64,000 bases of DNA, from contig JAAOOA010000156.1 in the NCBI GenBank assembly GCA_012861695.1, forward strand, positions 124,001 to 188,000. The letters run 5' to 3'. The notes under the pieces were generated by a model. That model saw nothing but the letters and a program-made list of their open reading frames with translations. It had not been told where the DNA came from and made no database searches. A program made the position numbers and the translations under genes. Each line of letters starts with the position of its first letter. Position 1 is the stretch's first letter. The stretch is from Trematomus loennbergii (taxonomy: Eukaryota; Chordata; Actinopteri; Perciformes; Nototheniidae). Below, in pieces: positions 39,592-50,220 of this stretch.

Positions 39592-39935
39592 ATGACATCT
39601 GCCTCACCTCCCTCCTCTCGTAGCTCCTCTCCTCAGAAGGTGTGCCACTCCCAGACACAGACAGATGTTTTAAAACCCTTACTGGGTGGCGGCGTATCCG
39701 GTGGGGGCGGGACTCTGAGAAGAGGAGACGTGTCCTGTCCAAAGATGGACGAAGCAACGTGCGCATCGAGCACGTCAGCGGGCGAAGTGCTCTGTACATG
39801 CGTGACCTCTGGACAACTTTTCTGGACATGCAGTGGCGCTACAAGTTATTCTTGTTCACGGCTACGTTTGCAGGGACCTGGTTCCTGTTGGGGTGCTGTG
39901 GTATCTGTTGGCACTGGTGCACGAAGACCTACTTG
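39592..39935 (+). CDS. kcnj10: kcnj10 coding exon 1, with two single-base frameshifts
   Basis: The frame runs MTSASPPSS...LLGGG, must shift by one missing base around the GGTGGGGGCGGG tract (about 39700-39713) to read [17 protein letters not shown], and shift again by one missing base at TTGGGGTGC (39888-39896) to read [13 protein letters not shown] into exon 2. Both sites are in or next to G runs and both are losses. Residues on either side match Kir4.1 well. This favours sequence error over inactivation, but the sequence alone cannot decide. Confidence 0.85.
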
Positions 39936-42900
39936 GTGAGAATGTGGGGGACTAAGGTTTAATGGGTACTTCCATGTGTATTTGGGTCACTATGGATGAT
40001 TCAAAGACCTCCCTTGGAGTTCAGTCCAAAGACGTTCCCATGAAATCTTGCTTCCTGAAAAAATGCTACGAGCAGCAATAAGACATTTTTATAACCCCAC
40101 CCTACTGGGGTCAAAAGAGAATCTCACTGGCATCTTGAAACCTTTGTCATAAAACTGAAGCTAGTCGTGAATACACTTTTGGCCAAAGAGACCCTTTAAC
40201 CTCGACAGGGGTTAAATTCCATTCACCAAACCCAACCACACTGTCATATTAGAAGTAAGTTTAACTCCTAAAGAGGCCCTATTATGCTTTTTGGGGTTTT
40301 CTCTTTCCTGTAGTGTTGGGTATTGGACCCCTTTAAACTGGGTTTGTGGATAATCGACCACGGCAGGGCTCGAGTCAGATAGCGCAGAGTCATCGGATGG
40401 TTATAAAATGTCTTTACTACTCAGAGCATGGAGGGAACATACGGTACAACATGTTGTTGGAGAACAGGATCATTTGAGAATAGAGAATGGAGAATAGAGT
40501 GGCGAAGTCCCTCCCACTTACTTCCGGGTATGGGACCTTATTTCGGAAAAATTATGCATTGAAGTCAATGGGGAGAGAAAACTTATCTTTCGATCCCGTT
40601 TGAATTGTGCCATGAATTACACATATGATGTTTGTCAATCTTAAAAATCATTTCCATGTCAAAAAAGTCACAGTTTGTCGTAAAACTGTTGAAATATAAG
40701 ACTATGAAAAATACGTAACTAGAAAGTCTACAAATCCCAGAGTCGCGTAAGTGATGTCACAATTGTTTACCTCCACCATTCAGATACCTAAGATCAGCGC
40801 AATATAGATATAATCTATCTATATGGCGCTGGCTAAGATAAGATAACTTTAACAAGATGCCTGTGTGCTTAGTACCAGGTTGTTATCATACCAGCAATGG
40901 GTCTTGCTCGTTCTTTTGCTTCCCGTCTGATGAAACGACCAGGAGTGGCTTGATCAAGTTAGCTACCTAGCTAGTAGCTAGCACGTTAGTTAGCATTACA
41001 GCCTTGTCATTTTTATTAGCCTTAACATGAAGTAACATTAAGTAACCCAAAATGTTAAACAGTAAGAGTAGTAGTCATATTTCGTGAACCCTTTGAATAG
41101 TACTGTCACCGGTGTGATCATTCTATAATACACCATTTAATTCCGGGGGAGAAATGCTAACGCTAACGTTAGCATCGGCATCGATCTTTTCTACTTCATG
41201 CTATCTGCACAAATGGTTGACATTAAACATTAAAACGACCAGGCAGTTCAGAGAGAATCAAAGGAAGGCAGCAGCTTTGCATGACATTCTTCAGGACGTG
41301 TTTCATTGTGGTGATAGTGAGGGTAGTCAATCGTTTTGTTGACAAGACAGTAGTGACGGCCATCTTGGTGATTTGTGTGGTTGACCAGAGATGTAGTTCA
41401 TTTAGCGTTTCACACAAACAAATGTGTTACTTCACAGTTTTACGACACTTTTTTTTTTTTTTTACTTGCAAAATTATCTTTTAAATTGACAAACATCATA
41501 TGTGTAATTCGTGGCACAATTCAAACGGGATCGAAAGATAATCTTTCTCTCCCCATTGACTTCAATACATAATTTTTCCGAAATAAGGTCCCATGGGGCT
41601 CAACCGGAAGAGGAGGGACTTCGCCACTCTATGGAGAATAGAGAATGTTGAAGTTTATCATCAGTGACTTCTCTCGGATTCCTACACTGCTGCGACAGCA
41701 TGAACATAATAAAGTGCGAACGGCTCAAACAGGAAACAGAAACAACCTGCATTACAAAATAATCCCATTTCAAAATAAGACTGCTGAACATGACAAATTC
41801 TTAACAGTAGTGTGTTATATACCCTAGGTTGGTGTGCATGTAAATGGTCTGCATCCCCCCCTCAAAGTAGAGTCACAAAGAACAAATATGAACCTGAATT
41901 TGAACATCATATGTCCTCTTTAATAAATAATAACGGAAGAATCAAAGGTCTCCCTGTCCCTGTTGGGCAAAACATACCGTTGCTTATTTAGTCACATAAA
42001 ATGCTTTAGTTTCAAGACCACATTTTAGTTTATAACATGTTAACTTGTTGCCAAACATCTGTTCATGTGACTTTGGACATGATAGCATGAAGTGCATTAA
42101 ACATCTTGAGGGTCCTTCACACTAAAGACAAAGTGTGAACACAGCTACACTCTACACAGCTCTGAGAAGTGGGCGTCAATTATAGAGTGGTGTAAAGTGT
42201 CATATCAGCAGGAGGTGTTGAAGTGGGTGTCTGGAAAACATGACATTTAACCATCTAGAATCTCCATGTCCTTGTATGCACTTGCATTGGGGGTGAGTGT
42301 TATTTCTTATAGTGTTGTAAAGACATGAGGTTGTTGATGCAAATTGCATTTCATGGGCCTAGTCTTGAGCTTAAACTAAAAATAAATATGCTCACCCCCA
42401 CTTCCTCTAAATATCACTTCTTCTTACGCTTGCTCAACTTACCGGCATACAAGTTATAAAAAGTACTGTAATGACACATAGCAATAGCATATTTTCAAGG
42501 CAAACACTTGTTTACTCTTACCTCAAAATGTATAGTTTTTAAGACATAACAATGGCCAGTGTTAGCATGTACAGAGAACAAAACAAAAACACAACATCAC
42601 AAAAATAACTTTGTATATTCCCCTAGAATTTGACCCTCCATCAAATCACACACCCTGTGTGATGCAGGTGCAAACCCTGACGGGGGCTTTCCTCTTCTCC
42701 CTGGAGACCCAGACCACCATTGGTTATGGTTTTCGATGCATCACTGAAGAATGTCCAGTAGCCATCATCCTCCTCATCGTCCAGCTGGTGCTCACTATGC
42801 TGATGGAGATCTTCATCACCGGTACCTTCCTAGCCAAGGTAGCCAATGCGTAAATATTTAACTGCCAAGTATTGTATATATTGTAGTATTGTACATAGAA

Positions 42901-45044
42901 CTTTGCAGTTTTCTTAATAATTGCTGCAAAAAGTGAAAGAGAATGAGTTTTTCCAATAAAAAGCAGATGTGTCCTCTCCTAATTTGAAGCACAACTGCAG
43001 GCAATTCTTGAACAGGCATTCATCTGTTCCTATGTTGAGTGCAAAACTCCTCAACAAGTTTTTATCAAAGATGATCTGACTAAAACCTAAACCTATTGAT
43101 CTGTCCCTGCTTAGATTGCCCGGCCAAAGAAGCGAGGGGAGACGGTGAAGTTTAGCCAGCATGCTGTGGTGTCGACCCACGAAGGGCGACCCTGCCTGAT
43201 GATCCGGGTGGCCAACATGCGCAAGAGTCTCCTGCTCGGGTGTCAGGTAAATGTGCATTGAGACAGAGTGTAGATGAACAGATATTAAAGATCCCCTCAT
43301 GCTATTTTTAGGCATATATTATGGGTCTCAGATATATACAAATATATAAAAAACATGTCTATGATGTGTTTTGCTCAAAATACCAAACAGATCATGCATT
43401 TTAGACATCCCTCATATCCCTCTGTTCCAGCCCTGTTAGAGAAGTGCTGATTCTGGGTCTAAAGCTTTTAAAAAAAAAGAGGAGAATTCGACCCAGTTAC
43501 AGCTAAATGCTGCTTTAAAAACTAGACTATACGTTTAGGGAGGGTTGCCTGAAGTGCCTCTGCATTGGCATACCAGTCAAAGTAAGAGGACCCACGATGA
43601 GAGCAGTTTAACCATTTATTCACTTCACATGCAGTTGACAGTTGATGTAGATGATGATGGTTATGATGCTAGGATATAAAACACAAGTGGAAATCAGGGA
43701 GAGCTACAACACTCTGCAACAACAAATCAAATATTGCTTTCGCAGGATAAGGATTAGGATACGCCATCAATAAACACAATCACCAGTAAACATAAATCAC
43801 AAGCAGTCAGCTTGGTGCTACAGACACTGGAGAGACTGAGCAGGGCTGATTACAGGCCTTACATGGGATCAGGTGTGACCTGGTAGGTGGAGGCTAAGCC
43901 CCGCCTCAAACAAGACCAAAAAGGCAGGGGGATTTACAACAGCTGCCATGATGAAACGACATGACGTGTTCAAAACCACATTAAGGATTATTTCTGAAAC
44001 AGTGTGGAGCTCAAATGCTTTTTCTCTTGCGGTTTTACCTCAAGGTCGGTGAGTACCTTTTATATCCTGATTCTTTTACACATACTCTCTCCAGTACAGG
44101 TTAGCTCTGAGTGTTAGCGATGCTTGCTAATGTAAACAAAGAACATATTTCTTCCAATATACGTTGTTACGTTGTTTCTGATAGCAACGTTTCTGATAGC
44201 GCTGTGGGTCCACATTTCCGATATTACGTCATATCGGACACAAATCTGGATCAGCTCCGTTGAACCCCCGTTTTTAGAGATGTGGGTAAGTAGGAGGGTT
44301 TTGTTTTCTGACACTTTGTGAGTTCCCTGACACACCGGGGACACATCTTTATGCATAAAAGACATCAAGTCAAAGTCAAATTTAATGTCAATCTTTCAGT
44401 TTGTGTGTACAGACAGAGAGATCGAAAATAACGTTTCCAACAATCCCGAATACAAAAATACAATAATACAAATTATGGAAAATCCCTCTCCCACTCCAAC
44501 CTCCCTCTACCTGCTCCCTCCTCCTGCCACCCTGGAGCTAATCAATAAAGGCAGCCAGCTCACCTGTGGCAAATCCTTTCCCCCCATGAACAAAGAAGCT
44601 GGCTGGCCTCATGCAACTCCTGAGCATTAATTGTTTGTCTGAGTAAATGATCAGTAAGTTTTCCTTTCCTTTGTATTGTATTTTTCATAGCAGCTTGAGT
44701 AATTTATCTCCCTATTTTCTGTACTGTTTAGATTGCATTTAGTTACCTTATTTATACATTACATATAATTATGTAAAAAGATAACTGCTTTGCTGGATTA
44801 TAATTTGAAGCATAAATATTCAGTTTGAGCTAATTAAGATGTGTACTTTCTTACCAGATCAACCAGACAACAATTAGGAATAACAAGAATCAACAAGTTA
44901 CAATAAAAAGAATGATCTGGAACTCCTGCCTCCATGTGCTCATCTTTAAATCCATTGCGTTGACTGTTTATCCCTGAACCAACCACCCTCACCACCCTCA
45001 ATATTCTTCACAAATATACAAATATGTATACAAATATGTATAAA

Positions 45045-45081
<37 letters not shown>

Positions 45082-47341
45082 CAACAGACACAAGTGCATC
45101 TTGCACAATAGGAGACCTTTAATACAACTTCTACTAAAATGTAAGGATGTGTACGAGCAATTTGTCAAACTTTAACCAACTCTCCCAGGTGACTGGAAAA
45201 CTGCTCCAGACTTCTTTTGTATTATAGCACTGCTTAAACAATATAAGATTAGGTTAGCTCTGAGTGTTAGCAATGCTTGCTAATGTAAACAAATACCATA
45301 TTACGTCCAAAAGACGTCGGGCATTGTTTCTGATAGCAACTTTCTGATAGGGCCGTGGGTGTAAAGCCAGCCCACATTTCCGATATTACGTCATATCGGA
45401 CGCAAATCTGGATCAGCTCCGTTGTTCCCCCGTTTTTAGAGATTTGGGTACGGAGGAAAAGAGAGGGTTTTGTTTTCTGAGACTTTGTGAGTTCCCTGAC
45501 ACACCGGGGACACATCTATATGTATAAAAGACATCAAGTCAAAGTCAACTTTAATGTCAATCTTTCTGTGTGTTTGTACAGACAGAGAGATCGAAAATAA
45601 CGTTTCCAACAATCCCCAATACAAAAATACAAATATACAAATGTGTATACAAATATGTATAAAATATGTATATCATATATATATATACAATCAACAGACA
45701 CAAGTGCATTTTGCATGAAAGGAGACCTTTAATACAACTTCTACTATAAATGTAAGGATGTGTACGAGCAATTTGTCAAACTTTGACCAACTCTCCCAGG
45801 TGACTGGAAAACTGCTCCAGACTTCTCTGACCAAGGAAGGCGAGACAGTTCGTCTGGACCAGAGGAACGTTCCCTTTGAAGTGGACATGTCCAGCGACAG
45901 CCCCTTCCTCATCCTGCCCCTCACCTTCTATCACATCATAGATGAAAACAGCCCGCTGAGAGCCTGGGCAGCCAAGGGTAAGTTTATTTCAATCTTGGCA
46001 CCCATTGGCTCTGGGTTTTGAGAGTTCGGAGAATATTTAGCCTCTTGGGTCAAGGGGCTTTATTTCAGGTGTTCAATACTACTGGGACTGCAAATGGAAA
46101 CTAAATTGCTTCGATACCATGATCTTGTCTGGCCGTTGCCTGCAGTTATAGAGATAACGTTACTGAGAAATCATGTGACAGAATGCATTTCCGCTTTTCT
46201 GTGTTTGGTGAGCAAAGATGATCTGACAAGATTACATTTAGCTTGCGTCTTAACTTGCTGCAAATTGAGATGACCTTCCATTTGTAATCTCACTTTATTT
46301 ATAAAAGAGACGCAAAACGCATTGTTTTTTTTCTCATTTTAACTTCCAACCTTTGTACCTACCAGCTTTATCTCTTACCAATACCAACTTTCCTTAGTCA
46401 AAGTCAAAGTCAGTCAAAGTCAACTTTAATGTCAATTTTTCTGTGTGTTTGTACAGACAGAGAGATCGAAATAACATTTCCAACAACCCCGAAAAATACA
46501 ATAATACAAATATACAAATATGTATATCCTCTATACAATCAACAGACGCATTTACACATATGCACAAATTAAAATAAAACACAACAATCAATATATACAA
46601 AATATCAAAATAACAGTCACTTCAATATGTTAGGGAATGTACATAGTGCAAGATTGTCCATAGCAGCGTAAAAAAGTGTCTGGTGCTGTGTGTGTGGGTA
46701 GTTATAGTCCATTGGGGGCAGGGGGAGAGAGGGGAGAGAGGGGGGAGAGAGGGGAGGGAGTTCAACCTAGTCCTGACAGCCTGGTGTAAATAAACTGTAT
46801 CACCTGTATCAAGATACAAACAAAATGTGGACCTGCTTTTACCATCATTATTCTTAATACCACAGGTGGCACAGTGGGCCTTTAAGTTTTGTATTTATCA
46901 TGAATCTTGCTTTCCTCTCTTTCATTTTTCCTTTTGCCTCCACTAGGTGGGGGCTGGACGGATCCAGAGTTGGCGGACTTTGAGCTGTTGGTGATCATGA
47001 GTGCAACAGTTGAGCCGACCTCCGCTACCTGCCAGGTGCGCACCTCCTACCTGCCGGATGAGATTCTGTGGGGTTATGAGTTTCCCCCTGTCGTCTCTCT
47101 ATCCCCATCAGGCAAATACGTAGCGGACTTCTCCTTCTTCGACAAAGTGGCCAAGACGAAGACCACGCCCATCTTCAAACCCTCCAGCCCCCAGCCTGCG
47201 TACCAGAGCAACGGGGGCGGGGCATCGCCTGAGGTGTCCGATCCGGAGAAGATTCGCCTGGAGCAGAGCTACAGGGAAAGAGGAGACGAACGTGGCCGGG
47301 CCAGAGACACTCCTCTCAGTGTTCGCATCAGCAACGTGTGA
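39592..47341 (+). CDS. kcnj10: Inward-rectifier potassium channel Kir4.1 (kcnj10), five coding exons
   Basis: Exons: 39592-39935, 42627-42838, 43115-43246, 45800-45977 and 46947-47341. All junctions are GT/AG and phases agree. After allowing for two missing bases in exon 1 the CDS is 421 codons including stop (mammalian Kir4.1 is about 380 aa). It starts MTS, as does the mammalian protein, and has SQTQTD near residue 20. Motifs: [18 protein letters not shown] and M1 in exon 1, pore T-I-G-Y-G-F at 146-151 in exon 2, M2 with [11 protein letters not shown], then IARPKKR (PIP2-binding region) opening exon 3, and the cytoplasmic domain in exons 3-5. It ends RISNV, a class I PDZ ligand (S-x-V). The channel carries glial and epithelial K+ buffering currents as homomers or with Kir5.1. 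Linked SLAM genes fit the 1q23-like neighbourhood. Confidence 0.93.
40272..41920. mobile_element. AGAGGCCC-type MITE interrupted by another element
   Basis: The left end 'aaagaggccctattatgctt' is shared with 14192 and 58405-58424. The right end 'catatgtcctctttaata' is its imperfect inverse. The element at 40496-41630 sits inside. Confidence 0.55.
40496..41630 (+). mobile_element. Long-TIR element with THAP-like N-terminal ORF (copy 2)
   Basis: Ends AGAGTGGCGAAGT / ACTTCGCCACTCT with inverted arms of about 140 bp, flanked by ATGGAGAAT on both sides (40487-40495 and 41631-41639). The target-site duplication is 9 bp, or 8 if the terminal base is shared. The ORF 40857-40970 (37 aa) begins [15 protein letters not shown] and contains FFCFPSDE, like the first part of a THAP finger. 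It lacks the later Cys/His pair and any transposase. Confidence 0.75.
44115..45690. repeat. Imperfect tandem duplication inside kcnj10 intron 3
   Basis: 44115-44470 matches 45268-45640 (shared 'cgatattacgtcatatcgga' and 'tctggatcagctccgttg'), and 45010-45215 matches 45625-45826. The second unit lacks about 540 bp (44470-45010). A third copy of the 'gtcaaagtcaactttaatgt' retroelement tail lies at 46394-46510. Confidence 0.8.
45189..45215 (+). pseudogene. Truncated duplicate of the start of kcnj10 exon 4
   Basis: The acceptor 'ccaactctcccag' and first 27 nt (VTGKLLQTS) are duplicated, then the sequence switches and reads FVL and TAG. It has no donor. It could act as a decoy acceptor. Confidence 0.85.
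46947..47341 (+). CDS. kcnj10: kcnj10 last coding exon (E)
   Basis: Encodes the distal cytoplasmic domain: [46 protein letters not shown] and the C-terminus RISNV. 47342-48350 is the presumed 3' UTR and flank, conserved in the duplicate at 57246-58300. Confidence 0.92.
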
Positions 47342-48415
47342 ACAGATGAAACTATTTGAAAAGACAGAGTTCAATGTCAGAAGCAAATGAATGAAAACAA
47401 CATATCACCTTTGGAAAGGTATCTAGGTTATAGTAGCAACAGAACATGCAGAAAGGAAAACATGAAAGACTGTGGACTGCTGTGTGGTCAACTTCAAGCT
47501 CGTCATGCAGTGCCTTTGCTGTGATGATACGTGTTTTACACTGGGTTGACTTCACTCAAATTACAGCATAACACACTGCCTAACTGCAGCTACTGTATAT
47601 TACTGTATATAACTAAGAACAGAACAGGTTAGATTATACATTAGCAGAGAAAAAAACAAAATGAGACAAACGTCTAAGCTCTAAACATTTATAAAAAGTC
47701 TTATGACATTGAGTTTCATCTCGGTTTTTTATTATTAGTATAAAAACACCAATGAGTAATTCAGAGCCGGTAGAGCAGAAATCCCCATCCTAAATTCCCT
47801 GAACTCCCTGAACTCCCTGAACTCCCACGACACGTTCATGAAAACTTTATAAAAAATACAGAAATACTTGAGAAAAGACACAAACAAAATACCACTTGCT
47901 GTAATAGGTTAGGTAAAGCACTTTCTGTCTGTAATAACTGTAACCCATTTCAGATTGAATATTTAGTGTACATAATGCTCTGTATCTGTTGATGGTCGGG
48001 GCATTTATTTGTTGCTGTTATTGACAGAGTTAGCACTTTATGTAAGTACATGATGTACATTTGCACCTTAGGAAGATTAGCTTTGGAATATAAGATTGTT
48101 ATTACGACTAAAAGCACTTACAAATTAAATATCTTGCGTTTTAAAGCAGTTAGAAAAGACTTATATAAATATAAATGCGTCCTTCCTACAAAGCTAACTG
48201 GAATTACAGTTTCTCTGTCTCAGTGACTTTAGGCAAACTGACATGCAAATGAAATGACGTTTTGAAGATAAGGACATCATAAACCAACCAGCCTAACTTT
48301 GAAACCTGGTTACCACTTAAAGGGTTCAAAGTCTGAAGCCTGCATGGGGAAGAAGGGGCAAAAAAGAATGCTCCGGCTCTGGCCTGGTTTGCTGCTCCAT
48401 CCTTATGGTCCTCAG

Positions 48416-49556
48416 GCGCCGTTTACACGAGGACAAAACTGCTTGTATCTGCATAGTTTCGCGTGCGTATAGCCCTATTATTTACACGAGGCCGATAGAA
48501 ACGGACCTCACAAACGATAACGGGTCCCAAGGTGGATAGATTTGCAAACTAAACGCTCTGGGGGGTCAACCGAGTCCGTGTAATCGCCTCTATACGAATA
48601 TTTCCTGAAAAAATAACGATAGCCCCACCTCTCCCGCTCACTGCTGTAGCATCTGTAACGATCAACTATCAAAAATAGCTGTGTTAATTAAACGCACAAG
48701 GGGTTCTTGAATGAAATAATATTATAAAAGGCAAACCAGAATTGTTAACGCCCAATAAACTCCTTAAACAAAATAAACAGAGTCAGATTTCATGCATTGA
48801 TCCATTATATTGACAATTTTCCAGCCAAACAACACAACAAAATTAAACAGTCCGCTCTGCGATTCACCAAAATTGTCTTTACTGCCTAATCCAGGCCATT
48901 ATTGTTCATTGCTCCTGCGCCCGTCGGTGGCAAAAAGAGAAATGTTTGTGTCCGGCGTGTCCCAGAGGAGCGATCTCACCCGGTGTTTGTAGAGAATATC
49001 TGTCTTTCTGAGCGCGTCCTCTCCACGGAGACGTGCTTCTTGGTCGGTCGATGCAATATCCACAGATTCGGTTTCTTTCAGTTAACTTCCCCGTTGCATT
49101 TATCCATATATTTACATGCTGAGGAAATTACTATATCCCGCTGAATACCAGCAATCGCCACACACACTTCCTCGTGTCAGTAGCTACTGCTAGTGCTACT
49201 GCTACTGACCATGCTACAGATATTAGTGCAACATCTACAGCTCCTCTACCACAACCATCAGCAACAAGTGGACATGGAGAATTACATGAACTACATGTTG
49301 CTAAATCCACCGCGGGCATACACAGAAGGGTAGCCATGGCAACATTGCTGCGGGGCTGCTACGGAGTCTTCGTTGCTTTTGGTGTATTTTGTGGCAGAAG
49401 TTACAGCGCCACTTACAGTCCCGGCATATGTACTACAGCGTTTCCAGCGGTCTCGTTTGAACAGACACGTTAAATGAAACGAATGCATGTGAACGGAAGA
49501 CTTTTTTGAATACGCATACTGTGCATAAACGCAAACGTTCCCGTGTGCACAACGCC
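48416..49556. mobile_element. ~1.14-kb insertion with GCGCC/GGCG ends (copy 1)
   Basis: The ends GCGCCGTTTACACGAGG and CCGTGTGCACAACGCC are imperfect inverted repeats. The flank ggtcctcag / tcagactcatcctg is uninterrupted at 58565-58580 and at 14035-14050 (reverse strand), which are empty sites. No transposase was recognised. The internal Ala/Thr-rich ORFs are of unknown meaning. Confidence 0.75.
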
Positions 49557-50220
49557 TCAGACTCATCCTGTTTCAATGTTTGTTCAGCTTCCTCCTCTCT
49601 CTGCAAACACAGCCCTTTCCACGCCGCCTTTCACCCAGTGTCAGTATCACATAGCAGCTGCACATACATGGATGAGACAGGTTGTTGCAGGTTGCAGATG
49701 TTACTGTTAGCATTGAGGAAGCTTGCCTTTCCGTGGGATTTATGATTTAATAACTTTATCAAACTAATAGGGAACAGTTATTCATAGCCCTTTTACATTT
49801 TTCAGAGGTGAGTGCGGAGAATGTGAAAGTTATGTTGTATGTGACTGAAAATGATTTTATTCTGATGGGAATGTGTGCCATTAATGAGGGTGAATATAAT
49901 GACTATGTTGGAAATTGAATGTATATGTTAAATTGTATTGAATTAACATTGAGCCCTGGAATGTAAATAGTGTTTAAGATAGAAAAAAAGTGCTTTAATA
50001 AAGCTGGTTATGTGTTTTTAAAGGCCATATTTTGTGTCATGTTGTGTACAGGGTGGTACAATAGATTAAAGGAGTTTAAATGAGAAGGATGTCATGGAAT
50101 GGGAATATGGACACAGGCTGGTTTCAAAGACATGAGCAATTTACCTTTCCTGAGAGAAAAATGGGGGAGATTGTGGCTGACAAAAGACTAGGACACTTGC
50201 ACATACAGCACATTTGCAAA

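Larger units (their letters stand above)
39936..42626 (+). other. kcnj10 intron 1 of the coding region, carrying nested transposons
   Basis: Holds an AGAGGCCC-type MITE (about 40272-41920) split by the THAP-like element 40496-41630. The remainder has no recognised feature. Confidence 0.7.

Noticed and set aside
39592..39935. Calling kcnj10 a pseudogene
   Set aside because: Only two one-base losses in or next to G runs against five otherwise well-conserved exons; sequence error is more likely.
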